Shown: positions 46,746 to 59,543 of the stretch, one piece after another
Position numbering within the stretch: the stretch's first letter is position 1
How the letters are laid out: each line of letters starts with the position of its first letter
Origin: Congeria kusceri
Lineage: Eukaryota > Mollusca > Bivalvia > Myida > Dreissenidae
Direction: 5' to 3'
Assembly (NCBI GenBank): GCA_027627225.1
Contig: CM051029.1
Span: forward strand, 71,596,578 to 71,660,577
DNA: 64,000 nucleotides
The notes under the pieces: generated by a model
What the model was told of the DNA's origin: nothing
Databases searched by the model: none
What the model saw: only the letters and a program-made list of their open reading frames with translations
Translations under genes and position numbers: made by a program

Positions 46746-47054
46746 ATTTTTCAATTTCCGACATCTATCTTAATCAATTTGACATTGTTCGTAAAATAAT
46801 ACAAAGACGTACTTAGGTTTGTGCATTCAATATGGCAAGTATTTGGTGTATAACATAGTTCATACTAAACCAATGCACTTATTTTATGCGACACATTCAA
46901 TAAGGCTTTGCATGTTATTGGCATTTAACTGAGTTGTGTTTTTGTTTCTTTTACAGCAAAAAATGTTTAAAATCAATGTAGTTCAATGCGCGATTTCTAT
47001 GGTAGATTCGTTAGACTTGTTATTTCATTGTTGCTGTATTCGCTGTTAATTGTG

Positions 47055-47400
47055 AAACCCCGCACAACAAAGTTGTAAGGGCGGGGGTATACTGGATTCA
47101 GTTGTCTGTCTAGCTGTCCATCCGTCTGTCCGCCTGTGTGTCGGATTTTATTGTCTGGAGCATAACTTTGAAACCGTTTTAGATATCATCTTCAAACTTC
47201 ATACTTGGATAGATTGTTGTTAGGCGGAATGCAGTGCACAAAAAGTATAACTGCAGCTGCATTACTTACGGAGTTATTCTCCTTTGTCATTGTTTTACCC
47301 CCGTTGTACTGGCACCCTGCGGCGGTCAAAGTGGCGACACAGTGTGGCGACCCTAATCGGCGGAGATCAATACACTGAGCACTGCAATTGAAACAGTGCA
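47055..47400 (+). repeat. dispersed repeat with CCGT microsatellite
   Basis: Head with a small hairpin (CCCCGCACAACAAAGTTGTA then AGGGCGGGG), GGTATACTGGATTCAGTTGT, a GTCTGTC/GTCC patch, GCATAACTTTGAAACCGTTT, and GTTGTACTGGCACCCTGCGG near the end. The order (GGGGGTAT, then CCGTC patch, then ATAACTT.GAAAC) parallels the 14.5- and 23.9-kb repeats, but the sequence is different. Confidence 0.5.
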
Positions 47401-47905
47401 CTCGGCCAATGCTCAGTCAGCTGATAGAAAAGAGTGCATATAATGCTAAAGAGATTTTATGGTGGACCAATACACAAGTGGAATACCCCAGGGAGAGACA
47501 AGACATTCCTTACTATAGGTCTTTAAGTTCATCTGAAACTCTACACATATAGATCATTGTAGATCGTTAACTGTTCTCAAAACTAAGAAAGAAACAACGA
47601 AGATTTAGTTATTAAAGGTGAGCATTTGCTTTGTTTACACCCAGCTTCTCAGACTGCATCACGTCTCTCGCATAATCAGCATATCATCTAAAGATATACC
47701 AAACCTACATCCTGAGGTACTTAAGATTTTTGACGCACGACAAAATAAATTGTAAACATCAACACGCAGTCTGTCAAGTCGAGTCAGCTTAAGGTGAGAT
47801 CGCTATTCAGAGTGATCTGCTTTGTATTGGAGTAGTTTTGTTATTAATGTATAGACTAACTTAGGATATTGAATCTGAAGGTTACATTACCCGCACATTG
47901 CAATA
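47401..47905 (+). other. upstream region of GPCR copy 2
   Basis: No coding exon seen. It is not obviously similar to the sequence upstream of GPCR copy 1 apart from AT richness, so the promoters have diverged or been replaced. No TATA box is convincing. Confidence 0.35.
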
Positions 47906-49216
47906 ATGGAGACGCTGGAGGAACTAAATGTCCGATATGCGGACGCTCTACTTCCATTGACTATTTTGTTGGGACTTTTTACAGTATGTGGCGTTGTTGG
48001 AAACACCATAGTGTTAATCGTGTTCTCATTGGGTAGAGCATATCGCCGAAACAACTTTCGCGTGTTTGTGTTATTCCTCGCAATCATTGACCTTGCGTGC
48101 TGTGTGTTGATCTTTCCATCCGAAATGGCAAAACACCGCCACTATTTCAACTTCACAAATGTCGGTCTTTGCAAAGTAAAGGTTTTCATAAACATGTGGG
48201 GTGCCGTCTCGTGTGCTTTAGCGCTTCTTGTTATCTCTGTTGATCGTTACCGGAAAGTCTGCTGTCCTCTAAAGCGGCAGATATCTCAGCGTCTTGCACT
48301 ACAGCTGTGTGCTGCAGTCACCTTTGGGATCTCGGTTATAGTTGCTGTGCCCTTTTCAGTAATTCATGGAATAATGTCGGTAAATAAAACGAACATATAC
48401 CATGACAAGACAGTGGTTTATGTCTGTACCACAACAGCAGAATACAAGAGTCATCCTCTGACAATGATTTCTCAGCTGGTTTCAATGGTTATACTCGGAG
48501 GAGTGTCTGCATCAACTACAGTCATGTTCATATTTATTGGAAGGCAGATTTATCTTCACTGGGGAGCATTTCCGGGCAGTATTAGATCGGATTCTGGAAA
48601 GGAGAGTCACTCCGACTATACCTCTGATCAGTCCCACACTCAGCAAACTACTCAAAACTCGTGCGAAAATAGCCATCAACTGGATGTCACGGTACACATG
48701 AATAATGCGGAAAACCCAATAAATCAAAATCAAAAGGAACCTGAACAAATCGAAATGCTTGTCTATACGGAGAACAAGCAGTCGGTAGAAAAGTCTCGAG
48801 GGGGCACTACAGACTCTCAGGGTCATTCCAAAAGATCGTCGTCGAAAGGCAAACTTAGTAGATTAATAAGCGTATCATCGTTTGGGTCTTCCTATAGAAG
48901 CGATTCCCGGAGATCGACTTTCGGACGAAAGGGTTCCAGACTTATAATACAGAAATTCCCGTATAAGACCCTGATCTGGTTCATCCTCACGTTGGTCTTC
49001 ATTGCCACAAACGTGTTGGCAATAGTCCTGGCTTTCTTAAACCCTGACATCATCAACAAAACCCCAAAAGAATACGTCCTGTTCTGCCTGTTCCATCGCC
49101 TCATGTACATCAACAACTGCATCAACCCGATCGTCTATGCTCTACTGGACAAACACTTTCGAAGTGTTTGCAGAAATATCGGACCCAGGCTGAAGAAACG
49201 GTTCAAACGGACATGA
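47906..49216 (+). CDS. class A (rhodopsin-like) GPCR, copy 2
   Basis: Intronless gene for a 436-residue receptor, paralogous to copy 1. From METLE through TM4 the two are well over 80% identical by eye. GN at 32-33, LAIID with D62, C89, DRY at 113-115, loop 1 sequon N82, loop 2 sequon NKT, and NPIVY at 407-411 are all present. The long third loop is serine-, glutamine- and arginine-rich, with many possible kinase sites, and differs almost completely from copy 1. TM6 reads FIATNVL, so CWxP is again absent, as is the TM4 tryptophan. The C-terminus is short and basic with a cysteine at 422. Codon use is somewhat richer in GC toward the 3' end than in copy 1. Ligand unknown. Confidence 0.94.
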   Translation: METLEELNVRYADALLPLTILLGLFTVCGVVGNTIVLIVFSLGRAYRRNNFRVFVLFLAIIDLACCVLIFPSEMAKHRHYFNFTNVGLCKVKVFINMWGAVSCALALLVISVDRYRKVCCPLKRQISQRLALQLCAAVTFGISVIVAVPFSVIHGIMSVNKTNIYHDKTVVYVCTTTAEYKSHPLTMISQLVSMVILGGVSASTTVMFIFIGRQIYLHWGAFPGSIRSDSGKESHSDYTSDQSHTQQTTQNSCENSHQLDVTVHMNNAENPINQNQKEPEQIEMLVYTENKQSVEKSRGGTTDSQGHSKRSSSKGKLSRLISVSSFGSSYRSDSRRSTFGRKGSRLIIQKFPYKTLIWFILTLVFIATNVLAIVLAFLNPDIINKTPKEYVLFCLFHRLMYINNCINPIVYALLDKHFRSVCRNIGPRLKKRFKRT

Positions 49217-49270
49217 ACATTTCCAAACAAAGTTATCAGGTTTATCTCATCATTAAACTTGCGCTGACAA

Positions 49271-49276
49271 AATAAA
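49271..49276 (+). terminator. polyadenylation signal of GPCR copy 2
   Basis: AATAAA 55 bases after the stop codon. Confidence 0.5.
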
Positions 49277-50905
49277 AACGTTGATTAAGCGTTCATTATT
49301 ACAACTCAGATATGACGTAATTGTTTATGTTTGTTCTGTGCGTTAATGCATCCGCCAATATTTTGTTTGCTTGTTGATTTTTTTGTCGGTTTGTTAGCAA
49401 ATTTACTGTTTTGGAATCTTTTTAATATTATATTTGTAATAAATATGGCACGAGAAGTAACTTACTGGAATATGTAATTGATAAGGTCAAGATATGTATC
49501 CTAATGGAACATGTAATTGTTAAGTAGTCTTGCATTGTACATGTCTTAGAGGGGTCTGCGCTCTCCGAGCTATTTATAGTTTAGTTTTCTATATGGTCTA
49601 TAGTCCAAACAAAAACATTCAAAAGAACATAATGTAATAAACAGAATATCATGCGTGCGTATGTATTTATATTGGTTAAGCTGTAAGTAAAAGCATACAT
49701 GTACTTAAAACTGTTTATTGCACAATATCGAACGTCTTCGCAATGTTCATAAAATATATTATCACAAAACTGTACTGTATTTTATTTTATCTGAAACATA
49801 TGTACCATGAATATGCATGTGATATATTATATATATATATAAAACTGTATACATCTAATTACAAAATGAAATGGATAAATATATGCACAATTGTCACCAA
49901 AACAGAGTCCAAAACACAGACAAATCTGAATCTGACTGCTTTATGTGATGTAGTTAATATTTATAAACGTATACGTACTTTTATTTGACAAATGTGCGAT
50001 TTTATTTGTTTTGTGTTCTCATCATTATGCTTGCAAAATGTCATTGCTTTAGATATTTAACTTTAATTTGCTAATTGTATTTATGTCATTATATATGTTG
50101 TAAGATCGTACATACACGCTTTAAAAGCCAACGGTCCGCTTTGAAATAACACTTAAAAAAAAAAAAGTATTTAATTGTATTTATACAAAATGTGAGAATA
50201 TTGACAAAATGATTATAACATGCATTCTTGGATTTTAAAACAGTTTTATACGTTGTATATATCGTCTAAACACGTAGATTTGTTGAAAAAGTGAATGCTA
50301 TTCACACATAATTCAAACCTCGATTAAATGGAAATATCCAAATTTCTTGGTTGCGTATTGTCGGTGCGCATGTTGGATGTCTTTTTTAACTGTACATGCG
50401 TTTAAATATAACACGTAGTGCACGTGTGTTGCGAATCGGATAGTTAAGCATGGGCTAACACTAATCAGATATGTTAACATACTAGGTGTTGATAGACATT
50501 AAACCTGGTTAACAAATTGTGTTTTTTTTCGGATAAAAACGACGTTGCGAAATCTATTGTAGTATTTATGAGTGTAGTAATATAACTTATAAAGTAAAAT
50601 CTTATTGGTTCAAAAGGGGCAGAGCGAGCGCAACCAGGCGAGTCCCTTCTTACCCAATAATATATTACTTAAAATGTTGTAACTTACTTAAAACATAACC
50701 TACATTTTGATTGGTCGTGCGCATGTAAATCATCAGAACACGGGAAAAGTAAATATATGGAAATGTTGTCTACAAATTCTGAGACGGCGAGGTTCCAAAT
50801 AGCCAATCAAAAGCAAGAATTAAGCAATGATTAAAATTTTTTTATTATATTCTTCACTTTGTAGAATTTCAAATATTTTAAGCCCAAAGTACCCTGGTCT
50901 TTTAA
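49277..50905. other. no gene seen
   Basis: AT-rich, with a short TA run near 49830-49845 and short chance frames. Confidence 0.5.
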
Positions 50906-51362
50906 AGATACTGAACTCCAGATGGGCATAAAAAATGTGCGGTTTTTGTAGTTATGCCTAAACGGTAAAAACATGGGTAAAAGCATCACTATTTGTATAG
51001 AACACGATCAAATACTGTCGTAAACTGTATATTTCATTGAAAAAAAGAAGATGAATAAGCTCGCACTTTCCTTGAACCCGGTATTCCCGATTTAAAAAAT
51101 ACCGCGGCTTTCTCCATGCCAATCACCTGATTCAAGTGTGCGCATGCGCGACTCGACAAAACTAAACAGTCACGTGATTATCCTAAATATGAACGGCGCT
51201 ATTTTTAAATTACACGACGGGTTATAGCGTCTGCACACGTTGTACATTTTAGGACGATGAAAAGTAGGACAACTACATAAAATCACGATTATGTAAGAAA
51301 ATCGTGTATGTTTGACAATTGTCTTTCATTTTTACGATAAGACCATCTGGAGTTCAGTCCCA
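50906..51362. mobile_element. MITE with TTAA target sites (457 bp)
   Basis: The ends are inverted repeats: left TACTGAACTCCAGATGGGCA, right, reversed, GACTGAACTCCAGATGGTCT. TTAA stands immediately outside each end (50902-50905 and 51363-51366). TTAA duplication is characteristic of piggyBac-type elements. No reading frame inside. Confidence 0.6.
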
Positions 51363-51366
51363 TTAA

Positions 51367-54300
51367 TATGACTTGTGATTGACAATGTCCATTTTGGAGC
51401 TGGTAAGTTCATGTAAATAGATACAAGAAATGTAGCTTCATTTAGGCATCATAGGAACATTAACAACGAATTTATTTGTTATACATGTACATGATGAATT
51501 GTTTGGTAACATTTTTGAACAAAACATAGTAATACTAATATTGTGGTTACTTATCACGAAAGTACAATATTGTGCTTGATATAAACATAATCATATACAT
51601 TCATTGCATTGTTTTCAAAATAATAAACTGCAAATATTTACTTCTGCACCAATACCTTTATTTCTAAATAATCTTTATATAATCAATCAGTAAGTTTTAT
51701 TAGTATTTTTCAGTTTTTTATATGTTTGTATTGATAAGATATAAAATATACAACATAATAATTAACAGTTCGAAATATAATGATAGATCAATGCCAGTGT
51801 CAATAACGATTGAATTAGCATTTATTACATTTTATGGATTTATGAAAACATCTTTGTCAAGGTATTTTAATGTTCTGCCTATAACGTGTCTACATTGAAA
51901 AACAAGTTTGGGTATCAAGGACAATATATGTTTTAATGTAACGTAAAATATCACTATATATCACTATATATTATCAAGTTACTTTAGCTAGTGTCCAGAT
52001 TCTGTTTTAATTAGTATATTTTCAAAGCCGAAACTATACATGTTTTATTTGTATTTATATGATGAATATTAGCCACTTTTCCTGTATAGTCGGCCACTTA
52101 AGAGCTAAACTCCTTTTATAACATACATGTGCACAATTTCAACACCATTGAGACTTCTATTTACAAATTTAAGGTCTCTTCTACTACATAAAGGCCTGAT
52201 AATCTAGAGATCAGCCATTCACTTAGTTACTGACCAATTCTAGGACTGCACCCTAGCAACCATAAATTTGTCAGATGTTTCCTATCATTTGGTTAAGTCT
52301 TCATTTTGATAAGAAAACACTAAAATTTTGTTACAATTTTGATATAATTAATTAGAAGCATTCTTTATTAGACTAACACACATTAGCATACTGTTTGAAA
52401 ATGAATGCTTACACAATTCTTGGCTTATGCACAAAGTGTGTAGCAATTTTGGGAATTTCCTTTAAAAAATCTTAATTATCTCATACAAAATCTAACATTT
52501 ACTATTTTTAAAAACAAAACCAATATTTATGTGATAGAACTGCCTAAATACAGATAGCTAACACAAGTGTTATAAGTAATAATACTTAATTTCCATTATA
52601 TGGCTGTGGCCGAATCCATTAGAATGGCTGAAACTATAGGAAAGAAGGATACACGCAGAAAAAAAACAGAAACTTAATTTCATCCTGTTTTTAAACTACC
52701 CTTCATTTTGTAAGGACTGAAACTCATTTTTCAACTAATGCCATCCTAATTTGTAGCTTGTAAACAATGTATGTATCAATGTATTCGCATAATTGTGTCA
52801 TTATTAGTTGCATAAATTAATACTTATGTCTCTGTGTATACACCGTGTGTAAATGTCTTTAGCATTTAACCACAATAAATACACATAAATCATTTCACTT
52901 GGTATAAGTGTAATTTTTCAAGAAAATTGTTGTTTCCGATGTACATTTCTTTGATTCCATGACTATTTTTCTATTCATATGGTTTGTCCCAACACTTGAG
53001 GACTCACGTTCTACTGTCCCATGCCGGATCAAATAACACCTATCTTTGTAAGAAATTCTTTAATGCAATCATGATATTACATATGTGTCCTTCGACAGAA
53101 ATAGAAGTGGACGCCACTACTTAATACACCAGAACTGCTTTTGTTTATCTTTAATATGCCAGCTTCATCTAGAACTCTTAACAAACAAATGCATATTCAT
53201 CCTCTTTCCTGTTTATATTGTGCCCAAAATAGTATAAGTTCACATTCTGAAATACTTAAAGAGTAAACGTTATTGTACAAAGCGGAAACCATACTGACTA
53301 ACGCGATGCATGCCTAGGATAGCCGAAAACGTACGTTTTAAGTATTTAATTTCAACGGAAAACAGGCTTAGTACCTGAGCTTTCATTGCAACTTACCCTC
53401 CACTGCAATCTCATTTACGGTGAAGTCGCTGGGACATTAAATCATAGCTCTTCATTCGGTATCATGATGACGCGATGAGGATAGATGCCGTTTTTTTCTG
53501 TCGTACCGTAGTTAGCACACCGTATTACGTCAATTGACGTAATATCAATGTAGCGTCATTGATGATGATGACATGAAACGTTTCCATAATAAACACTTTA
53601 AAAATAAATTAAAGTTGTTGTTTCGTACTTAGTACTCGGAAAGATTTCCCTTCTGTTCAATATTCGCAATACATCGAGGGGTTAGTGCCAAAAATGCTAT
53701 GTCGATATTTTGATTTTTTTTCAGGAGAAGCAGTTTTATGTTTCAAAATGTCAAATTATTACTTTAAAAAAAAATTATTCCGCAGCAATAATACTATATT
53801 TTGTATTATTTAAAATATGATATACATAGTTTAGCATAAATCACAAGCATAAAGGTTGTATTTGATGAAATTGTTTTGGCTCCCCAAGCCCTCTCTTCCT
53901 GCATATTATCAACTCTACCAAAACATTCCAAAACAAGATAGCTGGTTTTGGTTCTAGACGTTTTAAACATTACATTGAATGCAGGTTGTGCCAGACATGC
54001 AAAAAACGATAGACCATATCGAAAAGAAGAAGTAAACAGTATAATCATACCATAACATTTTATATATTAATAGTACATTATGTCAGTAACAAACATGTAT
54101 GAAACAAACGTTTTTCATAATCCAAGAACCCGCCATAAGCACATTACTGTTTATGGTAGAACTACTTAAGTACTACAATGTATAAACCAGTATAAAAAAA
54201 CAGTACAGGTCTCTAAGACAGTTTCGGGCCGGTATGAAATATGTTCTATACACTCCATTATATCTGTACAAAACGTATATATTTCGTACATACTGATAAA

Positions 54301-57032
54301 ATACACTGACATTCATAGAACTACATGCATACACTCACACTAGTCACTATTTAACTTGTATGTAGCAGTCTTTTGATGTAAGTTGTAGATTAAATTACTA
54401 TATTCAAGGAATTTATAACGACGTTTTGCATTTCATTTTATTTCTCACTCCTTTGTATTACATTGGTAAATGATCGTCAGCATTTCCTTAAAGATTTTTC
54501 ATGCAGCAATCTTTTGAAATTCCTGGTTAAATAAATACTTAAAGTTGCACATATAGGGTTCCGATTTCAATTAACACACCAGTTTCATCTTACTTTACCT
54601 GACGTTCGCACCAGTTTTAGTTTTCTGCTGTGTATTCATTGCCAGAGTTTGAAATGTTTTCAAATCTACAATGACTGTGTGCTTGAGAGGTACAACTGTA
54701 CAACCGTGTAGGGGTTTCGTTGTCTTGCCATCGGTTAAAGTGTATCCCAGTGGGATGGAACATAATTATGTATCTGAATTGCTTAAAGATGTATTCCAAA
54801 CATAAAAGCTACGAGGGATGTCCTCATCAGAACTGCTATTTCTGTTTGTGTCTTGTTTTTTGCTTGTTCACAATGTTTTTCCTCTTTATATTTCCTAGTT
54901 GGCATCATATCGTCAATTGCATCTGAAGGCTCAGTTGAGTTTTTTCTTCAGTGTCTGATACCATTTTCTTCTAAGATGACTTTCTTTATTCATGGGATTT
55001 GGGAAATATAACACTTGTATCTGCCGCTGTTTCTTTACCTACGCTTTCAAATGTGCTCGAACTTTTTAATATTATTATCAGCAGTCACAATTGGTCGCTT
55101 CATTGGATTCTGTGAGATTTTCAGTTGGATTTTTCGAGTTGTTATCTGGTATTGCATTGTCGGTTATATGGCTCAACTAATTCACACTGTTTTCTTCATT
55201 TCTTTCTACAGCATCTTTACAAGGCAACGCTACAGGGATGTGAGTTGACTGTTCATGTGTTTCTATTGAACCATGATTGTTTTCTTTATTGGTGACACTT
55301 TGTGATCACACTCTGTGGTAACTCTGTGATAACATCAGAGATGTTTGTTTTCTTTTTCTACAGCCACATTACTGTTGTTTGTTTTATTTTGTTCACTTCT
55401 AGCTGTGGTGAAATGGCAAATCGAGCCATCTCTAGTGGTGCCAGGTGCTTTAGAACGGCGTAAATCAATATTTGCAGCTGTTTCCTGTGACGTCTTTTTG
55501 TTTTCTTTTCGTTAGTCCATCAATATGCGATTTAGTTTTTTTTCGTTATCAGACCAGTCATACATTCAGTTTCCATCTAGAATGTTAAATTGATAATTTT
55601 TACAGCACAAACTACAAATGTTTTCTCCTAAATATAAGTACTTTATTTTGTGTGACTTTTATACAGTGATTTAACAATGTTTTATGTTTAAATACAGACT
55701 GATATTTAGCTTGAAATGACAGTTTGGAAATATTTATCTCACCACACTATATAAGTTGTTATATTTTGAGTACATTTTATTATAATAATACATAATGAAA
55801 GTAAATAAAAACAGTGACATTTCATAATTTAATAAAACAACAATACTGACCTTAAGTAATATTGGTTATTATTTCCATTAAAATCCGCAAAGACAACAGT
55901 GAACACATTCCACAAAATAAGTTTTCCACCAAAAACTATTATCTTGAAAGCTTGTTATCAACACCAAATTTTAACAACACTGGTATCTAGTTACATTGCC
56001 AGATCATCCATTTTTGTATATCTGCTTTTTGATACTGAAGTGATCTACTACATCATACAGTTTCGTTCTACCACACAATGCTTTATTAACTGGACTGAAA
56101 TGGCAGAGACAAAATAGGTCTTAAAACAGATGTGTATAATGTTCTAAAGTTAGCTTGATTTGGTACGAATAGTTTTAAACGAATTGTGTGGTGTTCAGTC
56201 TGCCAGAACAACCTATTGCAATATAGCTTGATTTGGCAATATTAAATTGCAATTTTCTACAAAGATTATTTCTGCCAAAAACATCAACATTGTCTTAGAA
56301 TGTACTGGCTTCGTTTGATGCTGTGGCAATCAGTTGCTGCGGAGTGTTATTCCAAAATAAGCTGTTTTGGCAAATAACTTATCTTCACTTAAAACACAGC
56401 TGGTTTCGATTTAATTCAACAATTTGAAAATAAACAAGATATAGACATAGGAATCTGTGCAAAACGTGCGTACTGAATGCAGTATCAAATTATCTAAAAA
56501 AGTGAAAAACGCAAAATTTCGTATATAGTATGTTTTGTCAGTAACCCCTAGAATTCATCTTTAATTAGGCCAAAAAAGTTGTTTGTTTCCGCTAACGTCT
56601 TGGATAAAAGTATCGTAGTAAGGTAGGCATAACTTTTTTTTGTATCGTTAACTTGTTTTTCCTTCGTGACACAACAAGCACAACTTTTTTAGTTATTGGT
56701 TATTACTTACATTTTATAACTTATTAAAACTAATAATAAAGCAAATACACACTTGATATTTAATAGGCAGTTTAGGTTAAACAATTTGAAAACCAAAGCC
56801 AAAGTTTCCAAGTTCCCAACCTTCACTTCTGACATGAGTTCCTATTTATTTTCCCATGCGGGCGCATTGTTCTTGGTGTTTTCCCAATTTAAACACACAG
56901 TGACACTGTACACATTGGTAGTTCTGTAGCGTGATTTCAACACTTGCGCCAGGGAAGCCACAATGGCCACAAACATCCTTCCATGAAGTGGAAAAAATTA
57001 AATTTGCAGGTATAAAAACAGGTTTCAACAGG
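51367..57032. other. intergenic, no gene seen
   Basis: 5.7 kb of AT-rich DNA. The frames are short, and none has a domain or convincing splice structure. Confidence 0.45.
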
Positions 57033-57044
57033 GTTTTCACAATT

Positions 57045-57342
57045 TTGCAGGCGGTTCCATGGTCTAGTGGTAACGCACTGTCTTCACAATCCAGGGATCG
57101 CAGGTTCGATCCCCCACCACACCCTAACCTACTTACTCGTTTTTCGCATGAAACGTTATAACCGAGGTGCAGTGTACTAGGTGATTTACACCGGCCACTT
57201 AAAGACCCAGGGACGCCTCTGGAACGGGGCGCCATCTGTATCTTAAACTATCCCCTGTAACCCAACTAACAAGTCTTCTGGGGGCGATGGCCATATGAGA
57301 GAGAATCCCCGTGCACTCGATAAAAATGTACTACACACACAC
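57045..57342 (+). mobile_element. tRNA-derived SINE with 12-bp target duplication
   Basis: Head with an A box (TGGTCTAGTGGTAACGC), an anticodon-like loop TTCACAA and a B box (GGTTCGATCCC), then a body with ACCGAGGTGCAGTGTACTAG and GGGGCGATGGCCATATGAGA, and a short ACACACAC tail. GTTTTCACAATT stands on both sides (57033-57044 and 57343-57354), a target duplication that defines the insertion. The anticodon stem mispairs, so it is not a functional tRNA gene. Confidence 0.88.
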
Positions 57343-57354
57343 GTTTTCACAATT

Positions 57355-58641
57355 GGTTCCTGGTTATAACACCTCACGCTTTTTGCCATTTATTATTCAT
57401 AAGCACCTGCACACATTTACACTTTATTAAGGCATATACGCTAGTTATTGTTAAATGTGCGCCCAAATGATCAATTACTGTCAGTATTTAGGAGGAAAGC
57501 TCTGACGAACTTTGCAAAATGCGATTTATTTACTAAAGCATTCCATGGCAAAGTTGTAATAAAGGGCGACAACTATTGTATACAAACGGTTAAACGACAC
57601 CAATATTACTTGCGTGTCTGCTTAGACTGGTTCCGCGGTTGTAATATAATATTAAAATAACATGTTTAGAGACCGGATCTCCGTACTATACTGCCTTCAT
57701 AACGAACCGTTCAGTCTTAGAATTTAAATGAAAAATTTGCAAATGGAAAAATAAGTTTATGGTCGGGGGCAAAAAAACATGGTCGGTCGGGTTAGTGGAA
57801 ACAAACAACTTTTTTTACGCCTTATGGTATTTATACTGCTATTTTGATTCCATATTACTTCCTCAACTATGGTCATACCGATGCATCTAAAAGACATGTG
57901 GATTCGTCTTTGTGTTATGGTATCGAGATCATTCATTACTAAAATATTAGAGTACTGCAGAGTTGAATGGACAGCTGGTCACTTGAAATATATTTGATGC
58001 CGCTATTAAGTAATACGGCTTTATCTCCAGCTTACGCAAGTAGTACTAATATCATAATTTTCATTTCAGTGGATTATAATGCTAACGATGCTAACGACAT
58101 ATATTGCTTCCAAGAACATATGTGTTTTGTATTATAATATGCTTCTCATTTCCGACAAAGTATATTCCATTATTGTATCTTTCCATTAAATAGTTTTATA
58201 GAAGACAACTCTACATGCTGGATAAACTTAATGCTTTTTTCGCCAGACTAGGTTTATCCGACCTACTATTTACATTCTTTTGACGGACTCTTTTCCACGA
58301 AAATGAGCGACGTCAATTCCAATGTATTAAAAATGTCAAGAAATGGAACGGTATTTCTCAGTAAATATATTCATGCAAATATGACACTTTATACTGATAT
58401 TTAATAATAGTTATTCAAAACAATTTACATGTACATGTGTATTTACATAAATTAAAATGCTATAAGGCTTTGTATTGTGTGAATGCTGAATAACAAAAAA
58501 ATATATATTGAACATAATTTCAACTTTAGTCTGGCAATTCTGTCAATTTTTCATAATGTTATGAACATCACGGTAAGGGAATTCACAACATATTATAGTA
58601 TATTATTAACATGCTAATATCGTGAACATTCTGCTTGTAAA
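57355..58641. other. no gene seen
   Basis: AT-rich. Near 57760-57810 GGTCGGTCGGGTTAGTGG and GGGCAAAAAAAC recall the terminal repeat of the Harbinger-like element at 1908-4268, but the match is too weak to call. Confidence 0.4.
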
Positions 58642-59008
58642 ATGCCATAATCATGTTTTATACGATAAATATAGGATCTGACACGAGTTGTCATTTCATA
58701 CCATAGTTTATTAAACGAGTTCAGCAATTATGTTAGTAAGCGAACCTTTCGCGAGCTTACTAACGAATTTCCTGTTTAAGAAAATACAGTATGAAATGAC
58801 AACGAGTGTCAGATCTTTTTTATTAATGCCATAATCATGTTTTATACGATAAATATAGGATCTGACACGAGTTGTCATTTCATACCATATTTTATTAAAC
58901 GAGTTCAGGAATTATGTTAGTAAGCGAACCTTTCGCGTGCTTACTAACGAATTTCCTGTTTAATAAAATACAGTATGAAATGACAACGAGTGTCAGATCT
59001 TTTTTATC
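58642..59008. repeat. two tandem copies of a 184-bp hairpin unit
   Basis: Units 58642-58825 and 58826-59008 are nearly identical direct copies. Each is an inverted repeat with arms of about 65 bp: ATCTGACACGAGTTGTCATT and TTATTAAACGAGTTCAGGAA … on the left, and the reverse (TTCCTGTTTAATAAAATACA, AATGACAACGAGTGTCAGAT) on the right. The apex is around CGAACCTTTCGCG. Two large cruciforms could form side by side. Confidence 0.92.
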
Positions 59009-59260
59009 ACATGCTTTTAAACAAAATAAAAACCTTCTAATTTTACCAAAATAAGTTGGTAAATCCTTAAAGTTGTGTACTGACGTGACGTCATTTCATG
59101 TTGACGACGTCATTTCACCAAAATAACGTCATGAGATTGGTCAATCAAAGAATATGTAGCCAATCAAAACACTCAAAATGGTATCTTACACATGTTTAAG
59201 ATAAACATATTCGTAATGGCTGTATTACATGGCGAACAAGGTATAGCATGTGATAAATAC
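59009..59260 (+). repeat. flank shared with the 44.4-kb repeat
   Basis: TTTCATGTTGACGACGTCAT, GGTCAATCAAAGAATATGTA and GCCAATCAAAAC match 44405-44545 closely. Together with the hairpins it makes up one dispersed element. Confidence 0.8.
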
Positions 59261-59543
59261 TTGTCTTAATTCAGCTTTGATTTTGCAAGCTCTTGTACTT
59301 TCAAGGTCTACATTATTTCACGTATCGTAAAGTTCCGCCATGGTTTAAATGAAATGTTGACTACATTGTTGTTTGTATTAATGTTTATATACAATTTAAA
59401 ACTATTTATGACACTAAGATGTATGCATGTCAGTTGTTTTAAAAATGCATGGACAATTGATGGTAGCCTAATTTAAATTAGATCAATCAAATGTAATTAC
59501 TATACAATCAAACTGCTGAAATCAAACATTTTCCGCTTTTATG

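Noticed and set aside
48512..48826. Minus-strand 104-codon frame
   Set aside because: Lies antisense inside the third loop of GPCR copy 2; a shadow of that gene.
51385..51402. ATGTCCATTTTGGAGCTG followed by a perfect GTAAGT, as a first coding exon
   Set aside because: Only six codons, no following exon recognised; it lies just beside a MITE end.
57051..57123. Functional tRNA-Val gene
   Set aside because: A and B boxes fit, but the anticodon and T stems mispair, and the sequence continues into a SINE body with target duplications.
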